Shown: positions 38,101 through 46,704 of the stretch, piece by piece
How positions within the stretch are numbered: the stretch's first letter is position 1
Layout: the number at the start of each line of letters is the position of its first letter
Assembly: GCF_905475395.1 (NCBI RefSeq)
Contig: NC_058340.1
Span: 61,234,181-61,298,180 of the forward strand
From: Chrysoperla carnea
Taxonomy: Eukaryota; Arthropoda; Insecta; Neuroptera; Chrysopidae
Length of the DNA: 64,000 nucleotides
Direction: 5' to 3'
Program-made: the position numbers and the translations under genes
The notes under the pieces: generated by a model
What the model was told of the DNA's origin: nothing
What the model saw: only the letters and a program-made list of their open reading frames with translations
Database searches by the model: none

Positions 38101-39723
38101 AATTATTGAAAGTCATAAAGTATTGAAAGTTTTATGTCACACCATGGCAAACGCAATTTAATCAACATTACTTTTTAATAGAACGAAGCAGTTTACTTGA
38201 TTACAACTGCTTATACTTGTATACACAAAATCAAGTGTATGACAAGTCATGATGTGATTCAAGACGCCATGACACTTTAAATTGTTTTCGAAGTAAATTT
38301 GAATTTGAAAAGCAAAATACATAATAGTGTTTTTTTTTAAATAATACTTTTTTGGTATAAATCAAATACTAAAGTAATGTATAAACAAATTTTTCAAATT
38401 TAGGACAAAAGCCTTTTCCATACGTTGATGTTATGTATTTTACTTTCTTTGATTTGTTCTCAACCATTTAACAAATTTTAATTATTTTGTAAACTAACAA
38501 TAAAGTTAGGTATTAATAAATAAACGATAATCACCTCCGTTGGTTAAAATATATGGCCTTGTTGAAACCATTTACTAATGGCTTCATTAGTAAACAATCA
38601 GTTAATTAAATAAAAGTGCCAAATGGAATAATTTGTTATTAAAAGATAGAAGTTAGTTAACAAAATAATTTAAAAAGAAAAAAAGAAATATTAAAATGAA
38701 TTCTTTTTTATCGTCAACTCGTTAAAAGAGGCGGTCAACTTCAATACAATTTCCTGAAAAACACAATTAATTCTCTCCGTACTTAATTTTAACGTTTTTT
38801 TAATGGAAGTTAAGGTACATAGATATTTTTTGGAAAAATTAATGAAATTTATTTTTATAGCGTTTACCAACTTCTCAACCCCATTCTGTACCTATATGGC
38901 AAGTTTATTCGGCTATTGATCCAAATAAGGTCATGTCGATTTCAATCATGTATCATGTATCAGTCGGATAATTTATGAATTGATATTTATAATAGTGAAA
39001 ATGAATTCATATTTTTTTTTAGTTAAGTAATTGGATCATTTTGTACAAAAAATGTCTTTTTTTATTTGATTTTCATTTTCCGTGTGTAATTTACTGTTTC
39101 GGAGTGCAAAAAATGGTCATATAATGAATTGCAGATTGCAGTCATAAGTTTCTTATTTTTAACCAGATTTGAAGAATTCTCAAAATTAAATCGATAATTT
39201 ACGAAGACTTCTTTCGCCAAAGATATTTTCATATCATGACTATTGGGACACTCTGTATAATTTTAAATTAAACTATGTAAAAAGTCAACACATTTTTATT
39301 CGACATAATTCAATTTCGGGCAATTTGATTTGATTTCTTCTCTGATCTGCCTTTTATTTAGCTTTTATAATACCTAAATAGCAACAGTCAATCGAAGGAC
39401 TCCGGTTTGCGGAAATCAGTCAATTTTTTTACTTATTTATAATCAGAAAACTATGAGTCTTTTAAAAACTAAAATTTTGTTTAAAAATTGAAAATATTTT
39501 AAAAGGCAGAAACCGCATTTTTATGAAATTTTGCTTACGCGTAAATATGTCATTTAAAGAAAAAGAAACGGTTACAAAGTCTGAATATATAGTCAATAAT
39601 AAATTCATATCGCGCCAATTCAATACAACACAATTATTATTTCTTATTAAAATATTTAAAAATAAATTATTGCTTACCTATTAAATAAATTAAACAAACG
39701 AATAAATAATATTTTAAAAACAT
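35007..39723 (-). CDS. LAMP-family lysosomal membrane glycoprotein with inserted mucin domain (five exons)
   Basis: Reconstructed CDS: complement of 39678-39723, 37703-37839, 36529-37639, 35641-35832 and 35007-35161; total 1641 nt, 546 aa plus stop, all phases consistent (1,0,1,1). LAMP proteins are heavily glycosylated type I proteins of the lysosome limiting membrane. Seen: signal peptide (1 to about 23); GKTCIFANFDITLEIGY with C40 and a second Cys (C76) before LLVLKW; a Thr/Ser/Glu-rich stretch about 92-369; RQRRS at 375-379; FKTPVGQSYKC (C458) and LYFKDLQIQAF, strongly LAMP-like; C499; a hydrophobic segment about 507-531; tail RRSKSQGYQKKYEVP. The four-Cys pattern is that of a single LAMP luminal domain. 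The canonical GYxxPhi tail signal is altered (GYQKK). Domain identity is firm. Orthology to a particular LAMP is not assigned. No promoter motif was recognised. Confidence 0.88.
35230..35580 (+). pseudogene. 3' fragment of a non-LTR (RTE/CR1-like) retrotransposon reverse transcriptase
   Basis: The frame from 35248 encodes ARIYKTMIRLTVLYGSETW, then ERKVLRKIYGG, RRRTNEEVY and IKARRVGWLWHKYYG. This is the well-known C-terminal block of RTE/Jockey-type LINE polymerases, normally ending in WxGHv-R-M. The RT catalytic core and endonuclease are absent, so it is a dead 5'-truncated or decayed fragment. It lies in the last intron of the LAMP-like gene, in the opposite orientation. The exact LINE clade cannot be assigned. 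Confidence 0.75.
35641..35832 (-). CDS. LAMP-like gene exon 4: membrane-proximal luminal part with C458
   Basis: A poly-T tract and TTTTAG acceptor lead into codons containing ENAELFKTPVGQSYKCDKE and KLYFKDLQIQAFNEED, the best LAMP match in the gene. The exon ends GGTGACG before the donor GTAAGTT at 35640 (phase 1). It is too short for the 60-codon ATG-based ORF criterion. Confidence 0.88.
36529..37639 (-). CDS. LAMP-like gene exon 3: C76, mucin-like repeats, possible furin site
   Basis: Codes residues 62-431. It opens with VKAELPENVEQEGDC and LLVLKW (LAMP strands), then about 280 residues of PTTEGSTE and TTES/TTAP repeats dense in potential O-glycosylation sites. After that come RQRR-S and LAMP-like strands (STIMLYFKKN, FYIHKIETNIIL). 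It ends in GACA before the donor GTAAGT. The GTG at 37639 is an exon-start Val codon, not a translation start. Confidence 0.88.
36740..37545 (-). repeat. coding minisatellite (12-bp unit, 24-bp higher-order unit) encoding TTES/TTAP mucin repeats
   Basis: About 800 bp of tandem 12-bp units alternating as 24-bp pairs; in the coding strand ACTACAGAAAGT plus ACGACTGAATCA gives TTESTTES. A TTAP variant (ACTGCACCA) is interspersed. The 5' end has an 8-residue PTTEGSTE version. Because the period is a multiple of three, the opposite strand is also open (VLSVVDSV repeats); that reading is a by-product. Confidence 0.9.
37703..37839 (-). CDS. LAMP-like gene exon 2: N-terminal half of luminal domain with C40
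   Basis: The acceptor CCCGATAG precedes codons for residues 16-61, including KYKVQDKNGKTCIFANFDI, the usual start of a LAMP luminal domain. The exon ends in AAG before the donor GTAAAT (phase 0). The next intron is only 63 nt (37640-37702). Confidence 0.85.
39678..39723 (-). CDS. LAMP-like gene exon 1: start codon and signal peptide
   Basis: ATG at 39723 followed by 14 mostly hydrophobic codons (MFLKYYLFVCLIYLI), then the donor GTAAGC after one extra base (phase 1). The extra G joins AT of exon 2 to give Asp. The hydrophobic run fits a secretory signal peptide with cleavage possibly after LLA at residue 23. No in-track ORF exists because the exon is only 46 nt. Confidence 0.8.
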
Positions 39724-41621
39724 TTTTAACACAAAATTAAATTTTCCAAAAAAAAAAAAAATTAAAAAGGCATATGGTTAACACTTGAATGTTTACTAAC
39801 GAAATCTCTTTATCAAAAAATAAAAATCACTGTTGGTGTGTTATGAACGATTATGGCCTGTGTGTATTCCTTTCATACACAGGAAGGACTAAATATTAAC
39901 TGTCTAAAAAGGACCTTGTTGCTTAGCTAATGTATGTCTAAAACTTTTGTACCTAATAAATATATTTATATAAAGATCTCATACATACTGCAACTTTTTG
40001 TTAAAAGGACTTTTTTCAAACTGGCCAATAAAATGAATTTTATCTTAAGTACCCTAAACGTTATTACAGTAAAACTTTATATACTTTATACACATTATAT
40101 TATAAAATGTGTGAAATATTTTATAAAATGCAAATTTTCTTATACACCAGTCTAAATACCTCTCTGATATTGGTTACATTTGGAAAAAATTAGTTGCAGG
40201 ATCGGACCCGTATTTTTGTGTAGAACATAATATGTATAACTCAGGAAACAAACTTAAAACAGCTGCATTTAGCCGGAAAGGGGTGCGTCGGGGGTGAAAA
40301 GGGGTAACAAATGGTTTTTAGTGATTTGTGGCTAAAGTATTTATGTTCTGATTTTCCCATCGCTTCCACCATATTTTATATAAATACATTTAGTCTTAAA
40401 TTAAAAATTTTAATAAAAAATACTTTTAAAGGGACAAGCGTATAATTCACTCATACCCAACTATTTTTAAAAGCTTGAGGCGCTTAATATCAGGATGAAT
40501 CGAAAAGTAATTAGGTATGTGGAGTAGATGAGGTGTTCCGATTTATTTTTGATATTTTAAATTGAACGCCTCAAGCTTTTACAAATAGTCGTGTATGAGT
40601 GACTTATAGATAAAATTATTTTCTACTTTTTAGTACAATAAAAGCTTGTCCTTTAAAAAGTTTTTTTTTTTTAAATTTTTTTTATTTTACTTTTATTTAT
40701 CTTTAAATAAATTATTTAAATATTTTGTCATAATATGACCAAATACATCCGCAGTAAACATGCCTTGTCAAAATTTGAGCGGGCTATACCAATGGCTTTA
40801 TTTAGCAAAAAAAAGCGCAGTCGCCCTTTGTAAAAAAGCATCCGTTATATATATTTTTTCTGCGATAATTAAGAGATAAATGATAAAAATGTATGGCTAT
40901 AAAAAAGCGGCCGCTATTTTAGAAACTGAGTTAGATTTTTCTAATGGAAAAGATAATTTTCAAAATTTACTTAAATTTTGTAAATATAAAAATAGTCAAA
41001 ATTAACCAAGTAGTGGTAAAAACTGGTAAAAATTTGGATAAACGAAATTAATGAAAATTTAAAGATCCCTTTCCGAAATAATCATTTTTAGAATATAAAG
41101 AAAATTTTTACTAATTGCATTAAGACAAATTCGAAATGAGATATTATTTCTCAAAATTGATGATTTCACAACCATTTAAAAAAAGTTTCTTGTACCTGAA
41201 AAATGGTTTTACTGTAAGCTCAGTTTTATATTCGATAAATATTATTATTATCCTATTCCATATAGATAACTGGTATTTGTATTATTGTCTCCATTAAAAC
41301 GAGAGAGGAATGTGCATTTAATGCATATATGTAAATATCTTTCTCCCTTTTTTGCAATTTTATAATATGCAAGTTACTTATATCATGGTGTTCCAAATAA
41401 TTCTAACAATTTAATTGAATATACAAATTTTCAATGGGTAATATGCCTAGAAAAGGCCTTTGTTCTGATACCGATTTCAATGTACCTTTCGTTAAAAATG
41501 TGAAAATGTGCTAGAATAGATGCCAAGGTCTGAAATCAAAATTAAAATCGATTGATAAACATAAAAGATAATATAAGTAATTAAATAATTTTTTCTATCT
41601 TTTTCTTGCAAAACAACTTTT
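39724..41621. other. sequence upstream of the LAMP-like gene
   Basis: Should include its promoter; no motif recognised. Includes the palindrome at 40423. The 73-codon frame at 39934 has no domain. Confidence 0.45.
40423..40660. repeat. palindromic MITE-like repeat (238 bp)
   Basis: Outer arms CTTTTAAAGGGACAAGC (40423-40439) and GCTTGTCCTTTAAAAAG; inner arms 40448-40482 and 40567-40601 around AAAGCTTGAGGCG. No open frame. Confidence 0.65.
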
Positions 41622-42135
41622 GGTATTATCGTTAGTCAAAAATAAATCATGAAATTTGAAAAAAGTTAAAATTTATGTAAAAATATACTTAAATATTCTG
41701 ATTTCGAGTCATAAAAGCACATTTTTCTTTTAAAATATTAAAATTAAAAATATTAATTTTTAAACTGTATATCACGTGACCTAAAACGCGGGTAAGCCCT
41801 GCTATGATATCATAGCGGTATGAGTCATATACCATCAGTTAGTTCAGTGTAGACAGTTAGGTATAATATATACATAGATAATAAGTATTTATATTTATTA
41901 TAATCAAATGTCTATGAATATATCTGTCAAACTTATTTGTGTTATTTCATATAGTGATACCCATATTACGTCATCAAATTGGATGCCCGCGTTTTTGACA
42001 GTTTAAAAAAGGTTCAAAATTTAATTTAAGTTTTTGGCAAGAAAGCGTGTGTATTTTTCCGAAATAAATTTTTTGTGGCTTTTTATTAGCAAAATCAACA
42101 TTTTGAATTACTTTTTCAAAAATAGTGGAATACCC
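41622..42135 (+). mobile_element. TA-flanked MITE, family 2, copy 4
   Basis: Nearly full copy, start GGTATTATCG, end GGAATACCC followed by TA. It sits about 1.9 kb upstream of the LAMP-like gene. Confidence 0.8.
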
Positions 42136-43793
42136 TATTATAGGTACAGTTATACTATTTACTTTTTTGTTAACAGTAAAAATTTATGTGGTACCTATTG
42201 TAAAATGAAAATATAATAAAATAATAAAAACGAAAAAAAAAATTGTCTCCCCACGCATTTATTTTTGTGAACGAGATATGCCGTACTATGTATTGCACAC
42301 AATTCCGTTATGTTTACACAGGGAGATTAGGAAAAACTCGTTGTCACACACATACGAGATAAATCGGTGCTATAATCTACGTAAATGGGTTGAGACATTC
42401 AGAATTAAACGCTTCACCGCTTTATATTACAAATAGTTACAAAAAAAAACATGTCAAATTTTTTAAAACAGTCTAAGTCTAAAGTAATGATGTGCAAATT
42501 AATCGACCTTGACTTTCCCTAAGCAGAAGAAAGACTCGGCGATGAAATGAAAAAAATGCCACCCTTTATTCATGTTCCTTTATTCAAAAGAAGGGATAAA
42601 TCTCGGTCATATTTTATAAGTTTTAATAGGGGTTTTACGCAAATTAAGTTCATTTTACGAAAGGTAGCCTTATAAGATTTTGTTTTTTCGCTCGCACCAT
42701 CAAATTATTAAATACTTTGTTGTTGTGATTATTCGATTTCTAAATTGGCATCTTGTTTATTAAATACTTACATGGAAGCATGAGATACTAAAGTATTCAT
42801 AATAAAAACTGGAAAAATGCAAAGTAGAGCTTAATATGATGGGCCGAGTATGAATTTTGAAGCTCTACAATTAAAACAGCTGAATACTAAAATTCAGAGT
42901 GGCGAAACTTCAATTTCATCGTAGTTTTGCATCACTCTCTACATATCTATCAAAAAATTGCTCGTACTTTTTGATCGAAAATAGGGGAAGGTCTCTAAAA
43001 ATGACCCTCTTTATAAAAAATGTAATTTATAGCCAAACTATTCGAGATATGTATAACGTCGAAAAATTTTTGATTTCTTTTTTCAAATGTTGCAATATTC
43101 AATTGTTGCACTCCTATTTCTTTTGATTTATTCAAATTATTAGAACTATTTAATATTTTTAAAAAAAGATCGTTTTACCGACCTTTGAAGAATAGGTGGG
43201 TAAAATGTAGGCATTTTTTACCAAACAGTTTACATAAAATAATAGCTCTTTTACGTTACATCAATGATTAGTTAAACAACTAATACGCGAAAGCTTACCC
43301 AAAAAAAAGATTTTACTATAAAATCGATAGCTTTAAAATTATTATATTTGCTATCTATAGATAAATATAATATATATGTCCTTAATATATCACTTAAAAC
43401 AAAGAATCATTTTACTTTAAGGCATAATAATTTTACACCACTTTCCCCTACTTTAAAAATTATTCATTTGCGCCCTCTTAATTATCTCTATTTGTAAAAT
43501 TTTTCGTCCAATGGCAAACAGCTGATTGAATGCATAAATGGTAAATGATGGTAAAATGATGTCAGTATTACAATTAGGTACCGAATACGCACTTGATCAG
43601 CATCACCATCAATCGATCGATCGTTAAAAATCACTCGTTACATTATTATGAAAATTGTATAATTTTTTTGTGTTAAGCAATACAACCGCGACGGGACGGT
43701 CGCTGGAGTGCTCTTATCACAATTAATTTGTTGACGTTATCATAAATCACCATACCACAAATTGCGGTCAAATGTTTTACGTATAGATTTTGT
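42136..43793. other. AT-rich sequence, nothing recognised
   Basis: No supported gene or repeat. The small frame at 42899-43126 has no family features. Confidence 0.5.
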
Positions 43794-44005
43794 ACAAGCG
43801 CGGATTTAGGGGCGAGGTCATGGGGACCATGCGAACCTTTGTTCCTCTTCTAAACAAATCTTTTTAAATACAATCATCCACCAAAATTTTACATTGAAAT
43901 GAGAGAATGGCATGAGTTAATAATACATAGTACATTTAAATAATTATAATAGAGCACTCTGCAGCTTGCGGGGAACCCAGGATTTAGTATATGATCCGCC
44001 TCTGT
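43794..44005. mobile_element. possible hAT-like MITE remnant
   Basis: Ends CAAGCGCGGATTTAGGGG and GATCCGCCTCTG are imperfect inverted repeats of the CAGxGGCGGATC type. Flanks do not give a clean duplication. Confidence 0.35.
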
Positions 44006-44361
44006 TTTACAGATTTTATAGGAAAGGGTTTTTATAAAATTTTTAGGTAGAAGTTCTATTTTTAACCCCCTATTCAAAAAAAGAGATGTTATAAATTTGA
44101 CCGCTATGTGTGTGTAATGTCCAGTTTAGGGTTCCGGAACAACTAAAAACATACCATGATCCTCAAAATCAGTTCAGTTTGGAGAAGACTCTAAGGAAAA
44201 AAGTAATTTAATGGATAGTGAGTGTTCTTAGATGTGTTTCATGTGCGAGTTTAGGGTTCCGTACCCGAAAAATTTGTCGGGGTTTTTTAATTTTTTACAT
44301 TTCACTTAATAGTCGTGTCATTTTAGCATTTCATAGAGAATTTTTTTGTACCTTAACTTAT

Positions 44362-44890
44362 CGAGCCAGTTTTTTTTTTAAAACGATCAGGAAGGTCCAT
44401 ATATCGGAATCTACATCTAACTTTTTGCCGCTAGAAAGTTTTGGTTTTTGCTATGGGCCAAATAGGCCAATCATTAGAATCCATTTATGAAGTGATTTTT
44501 TTAAATTTTAAAATCTTGAAAATATTGGTCAGAAACGTATACTCGGGAGTTTTCGGCGTCTCTGATCACGATTCTGAAGTTATAATGGGGATACACTAAC
44601 CCCCTTCATGGGAGTTTTTCCCGGAGGGGGAATATATCGAAATTCTGACTTCAGATATTGATCAGCGATCCGGAAAACCCCCAAATGTACGTTTCTGGCC
44701 CATTTTGTTGCATATTTTCAAGGTTTTGAAATTTTCAAAAATCACTTATTAAAATAATGGGCTTTTTTGGCCCATAGCAATGGCCAAAGTTTCTAGCGGC
44801 AAGAAGTTAGATGTAGATTTTGACATATGGATCTTCTTGAACATTTGAAAAAAACTGGCCTGATAGGTTGAATTTTAGCCTTTTTTGATC
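44362..44890. repeat. large imperfect palindrome (about 530 bp)
   Basis: The left arm 44362-44605 and right arm 44635-44890 share, inverted, ATCTACATCTAACTT, TTGCCGCTAGAAA, TGCTATGGGCCAAA, CAGAAACGTA and CCCCCTTCATGGGAG near the centre. Lies about 370 bp before the LTR element. Confidence 0.65.
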
Positions 44891-45254
44891 TAAAATGAGT
44901 CGTCCATTAAACGTTATAACTGTTTTACGCAGAATTCGAAAATGCAAGAAAAAAATCCATCAGGAATACGTCATGTGTAATGTAAATAAGTCTAATATGT
45001 ATTGCCTAATTTCAAGGTAAATCCGAACTGATGATTTTTAGGAGAGCCTCGGCAAAGTCATTTCCTTATTTGCCATGTGGAATTGAAATTTTTCGAGGAA
45101 AAATTAAATAATTTATTTTATGAATTTTATTGCATTTTAAAAGTAAATAATATCTCACGTAATAAAATTTTATAATTATGGATTTCCCCTAATTACGGGA
45201 TTTTATGTAAATTAGAAAATATGTAATAATATTAAAACTTGCGTATATCTACAA

Positions 45255-45258
45255 TATA
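45255..45258. repeat. target-site duplication TATA (left copy)
   Basis: The four bases directly before the 5' LTR match the four directly after the 3' LTR (50277-50280). Extending to five bases breaks the match. Confidence 0.75.
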
Positions 45259-45530
45259 TGTAAATTATTATCACTTCCATAGTGATATAATTGTTTACTT
45301 TTGTTTCAATTGACATACCTGAACTAAAGATTTTTATAATTTATATTGTGTTAGAATCATAAACGTTTATTAGTGGACATTCTATTAAATAACGTTGTAA
45401 TTTAATTTATTCCTTTCAGGTATGTTTTTGTTTGTAAATTTAGTGTAATTCCTTTATATAATTTTGTCAATATATTCCTTTCAGGATTAAATACAATCTC
45501 GTTATTTATTCAATAAATTAATAACTTACA
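45259..45530 (+). repeat. 5' LTR (272 bp)
   Basis: Begins TGTAA and ends TTACA (inverted terminal 5-mers). A TATA-like TATAATTTATA lies at 45335-45345 and AATAAA at 45512-45517, so U5 would be very short. A 12-bp direct repeat ATTCCTTTCAGG occurs at 45409-45420 and 45474-45485. It matches the 3' LTR base for base. Confidence 0.95.
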
Positions 45531-45543
45531 AATTAAATTACAA
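45531..45543 (+). promoter_or_regulatory. putative self-priming primer-binding site
   Basis: The 13 bases immediately after the 5' LTR (AATTAAATTACAA) are the perfect reverse complement of LTR bases 45395-45407. No TGG, the mark of a tRNA 3' CCA primer site, occurs in the 22-nt leader between LTR and gag. This is the layout expected of a Tf1-like self-primed element. Mechanism is inferred and the region is AT-rich. Confidence 0.5.
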
Positions 45544-45552
45544 TCATTTAAG

Positions 45553-46704
45553 ATGGAAAAATTGTTTGTCCACTTAATAAGAAGAAGCGATGAATATTTT
45601 GAATTAGCTGGACTATCCGAAGATAAGCGGTTATGGTTTAGCTTACCAGATGAACATAAAAATTTATATGAACATAAGGTATTATCATCAAAAACCACCA
45701 TTAAAAGTGCAATTGCTGCTATTAAACCGATTAATGGTTTCCGAAAAATTGGCATTAAATTAGATGAGGATTTGAAAAAAGAATATTTTGATGAAGATGG
45801 AAACCTTAGCTACAAAAACTATCCGTTACAGGAATCTGTAGTTTTTTTTGATGTGGGTGAAAAACTCCAAGAAGAAAATTTTTTAATTAAAAGAATCAAG
45901 GAATTAGAATTAAAATTAAATGACAAAGATGAGATAAAATTGCAAAATATAGAAAAGAAGTTTGTTCTTGATAAATATGACAAAACACAAAACCCTTCTG
46001 AGTGGTTTTCTAAATTTGAAAGTGAATGCGACCGAAATAAAATAAAAAGTGGTACCCAGATGATTGAAGCTTTACGATTTTTTGTCGCTGGATCGGCCAA
46101 ACACTGGTATGAAGGAAATTTGAAAAAATTTGGTCTAACTAATTGGTCTGAATGGCGAAATTCATTTTTTTCCATTTTTATTGACAAAGGTTGGACAGCT
46201 GTCAGAAAAGCATATACCTATAAATACTTAGGCGGCTCATTGATCGATTACGCTTTAACAAAAGAAAATTTATGTTTAGAAGTAGAAAGTGATAGTACTA
46301 TGAGTTCCAGAATAAACTTGATTGTAATGGGTTTACCATCTCAAGTTCAAGATGAGCTAGATCGCGAAGACATTAACACTATAAAAAAATTATACAATGA
46401 ACTCCGAAAGCTAGATGGTCAATATAATAAACGTTCGAAAGAAAATAAACCATTTGATAATCGGCATGAAAAAACAAAATTAGGAGAATCGACTAAAAAG
46501 AAACAAATTGATATACCCTTGAAAAAACCATGCTACATGTGTGAAGCTCTTGGTTGGAAAAATCGATTTCATCCCTCTAACGAATGCCGAAATAAAATAC
46601 TGTACGCTCAGAAAAAAGAATCTAATTTAATTGAAACGAAATCTGATTCAGAAAATGAGGCTGAAATGATGAAAATAGAAATTGACCGAAATTCTTTAAA
46701 CTAG
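45553..46704 (+). CDS. gag: Gag polyprotein of the Ty3/gypsy-type element
   Basis: 383 codons; the ATG is only 22 nt after the 5' LTR. Gag forms the particle and packages element RNA. A charged, coiled-coil-like helix is seen near residues 100-136. A retrotrans_gag-like region follows at about 146-215 (NPSEWFSKFE... W... WSEWRNSFFSIF). Near the C-terminus is a zinc-knuckle-like C327-x2-C330-x9-H340-x4-C345, with wider spacing than the usual CX2CX4HX4C. The frame ends at TAG (46702-46704) directly after a slippery heptamer, so part of the product should continue into Pol in the -1 frame. Function follows from position and motifs; sequence conservation of Gag is low. Confidence 0.88.
   Translation: MEKLFVHLIRRSDEYFELAGLSEDKRLWFSLPDEHKNLYEHKVLSSKTTIKSAIAAIKPINGFRKIGIKLDEDLKKEYFDEDGNLSYKNYPLQESVVFFDVGEKLQEENFLIKRIKELELKLNDKDEIKLQNIEKKFVLDKYDKTQNPSEWFSKFESECDRNKIKSGTQMIEALRFFVAGSAKHWYEGNLKKFGLTNWSEWRNSFFSIFIDKGWTAVRKAYTYKYLGGSLIDYALTKENLCLEVESDSTMSSRINLIVMGLPSQVQDELDREDINTIKKLYNELRKLDGQYNKRSKENKPFDNRHEKTKLGESTKKKQIDIPLKKPCYMCEALGWKNRFHPSNECRNKILYAQKKESNLIETKSDSENEAEMMKIEIDRNSLN

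Noticed and set aside
45554..45571. tRNA primer-binding site starting at TGG in the gag start codon
   Set aside because: It lies 23 bases after the LTR and inside gag, and the following bases do not suggest a tRNA 3' end.
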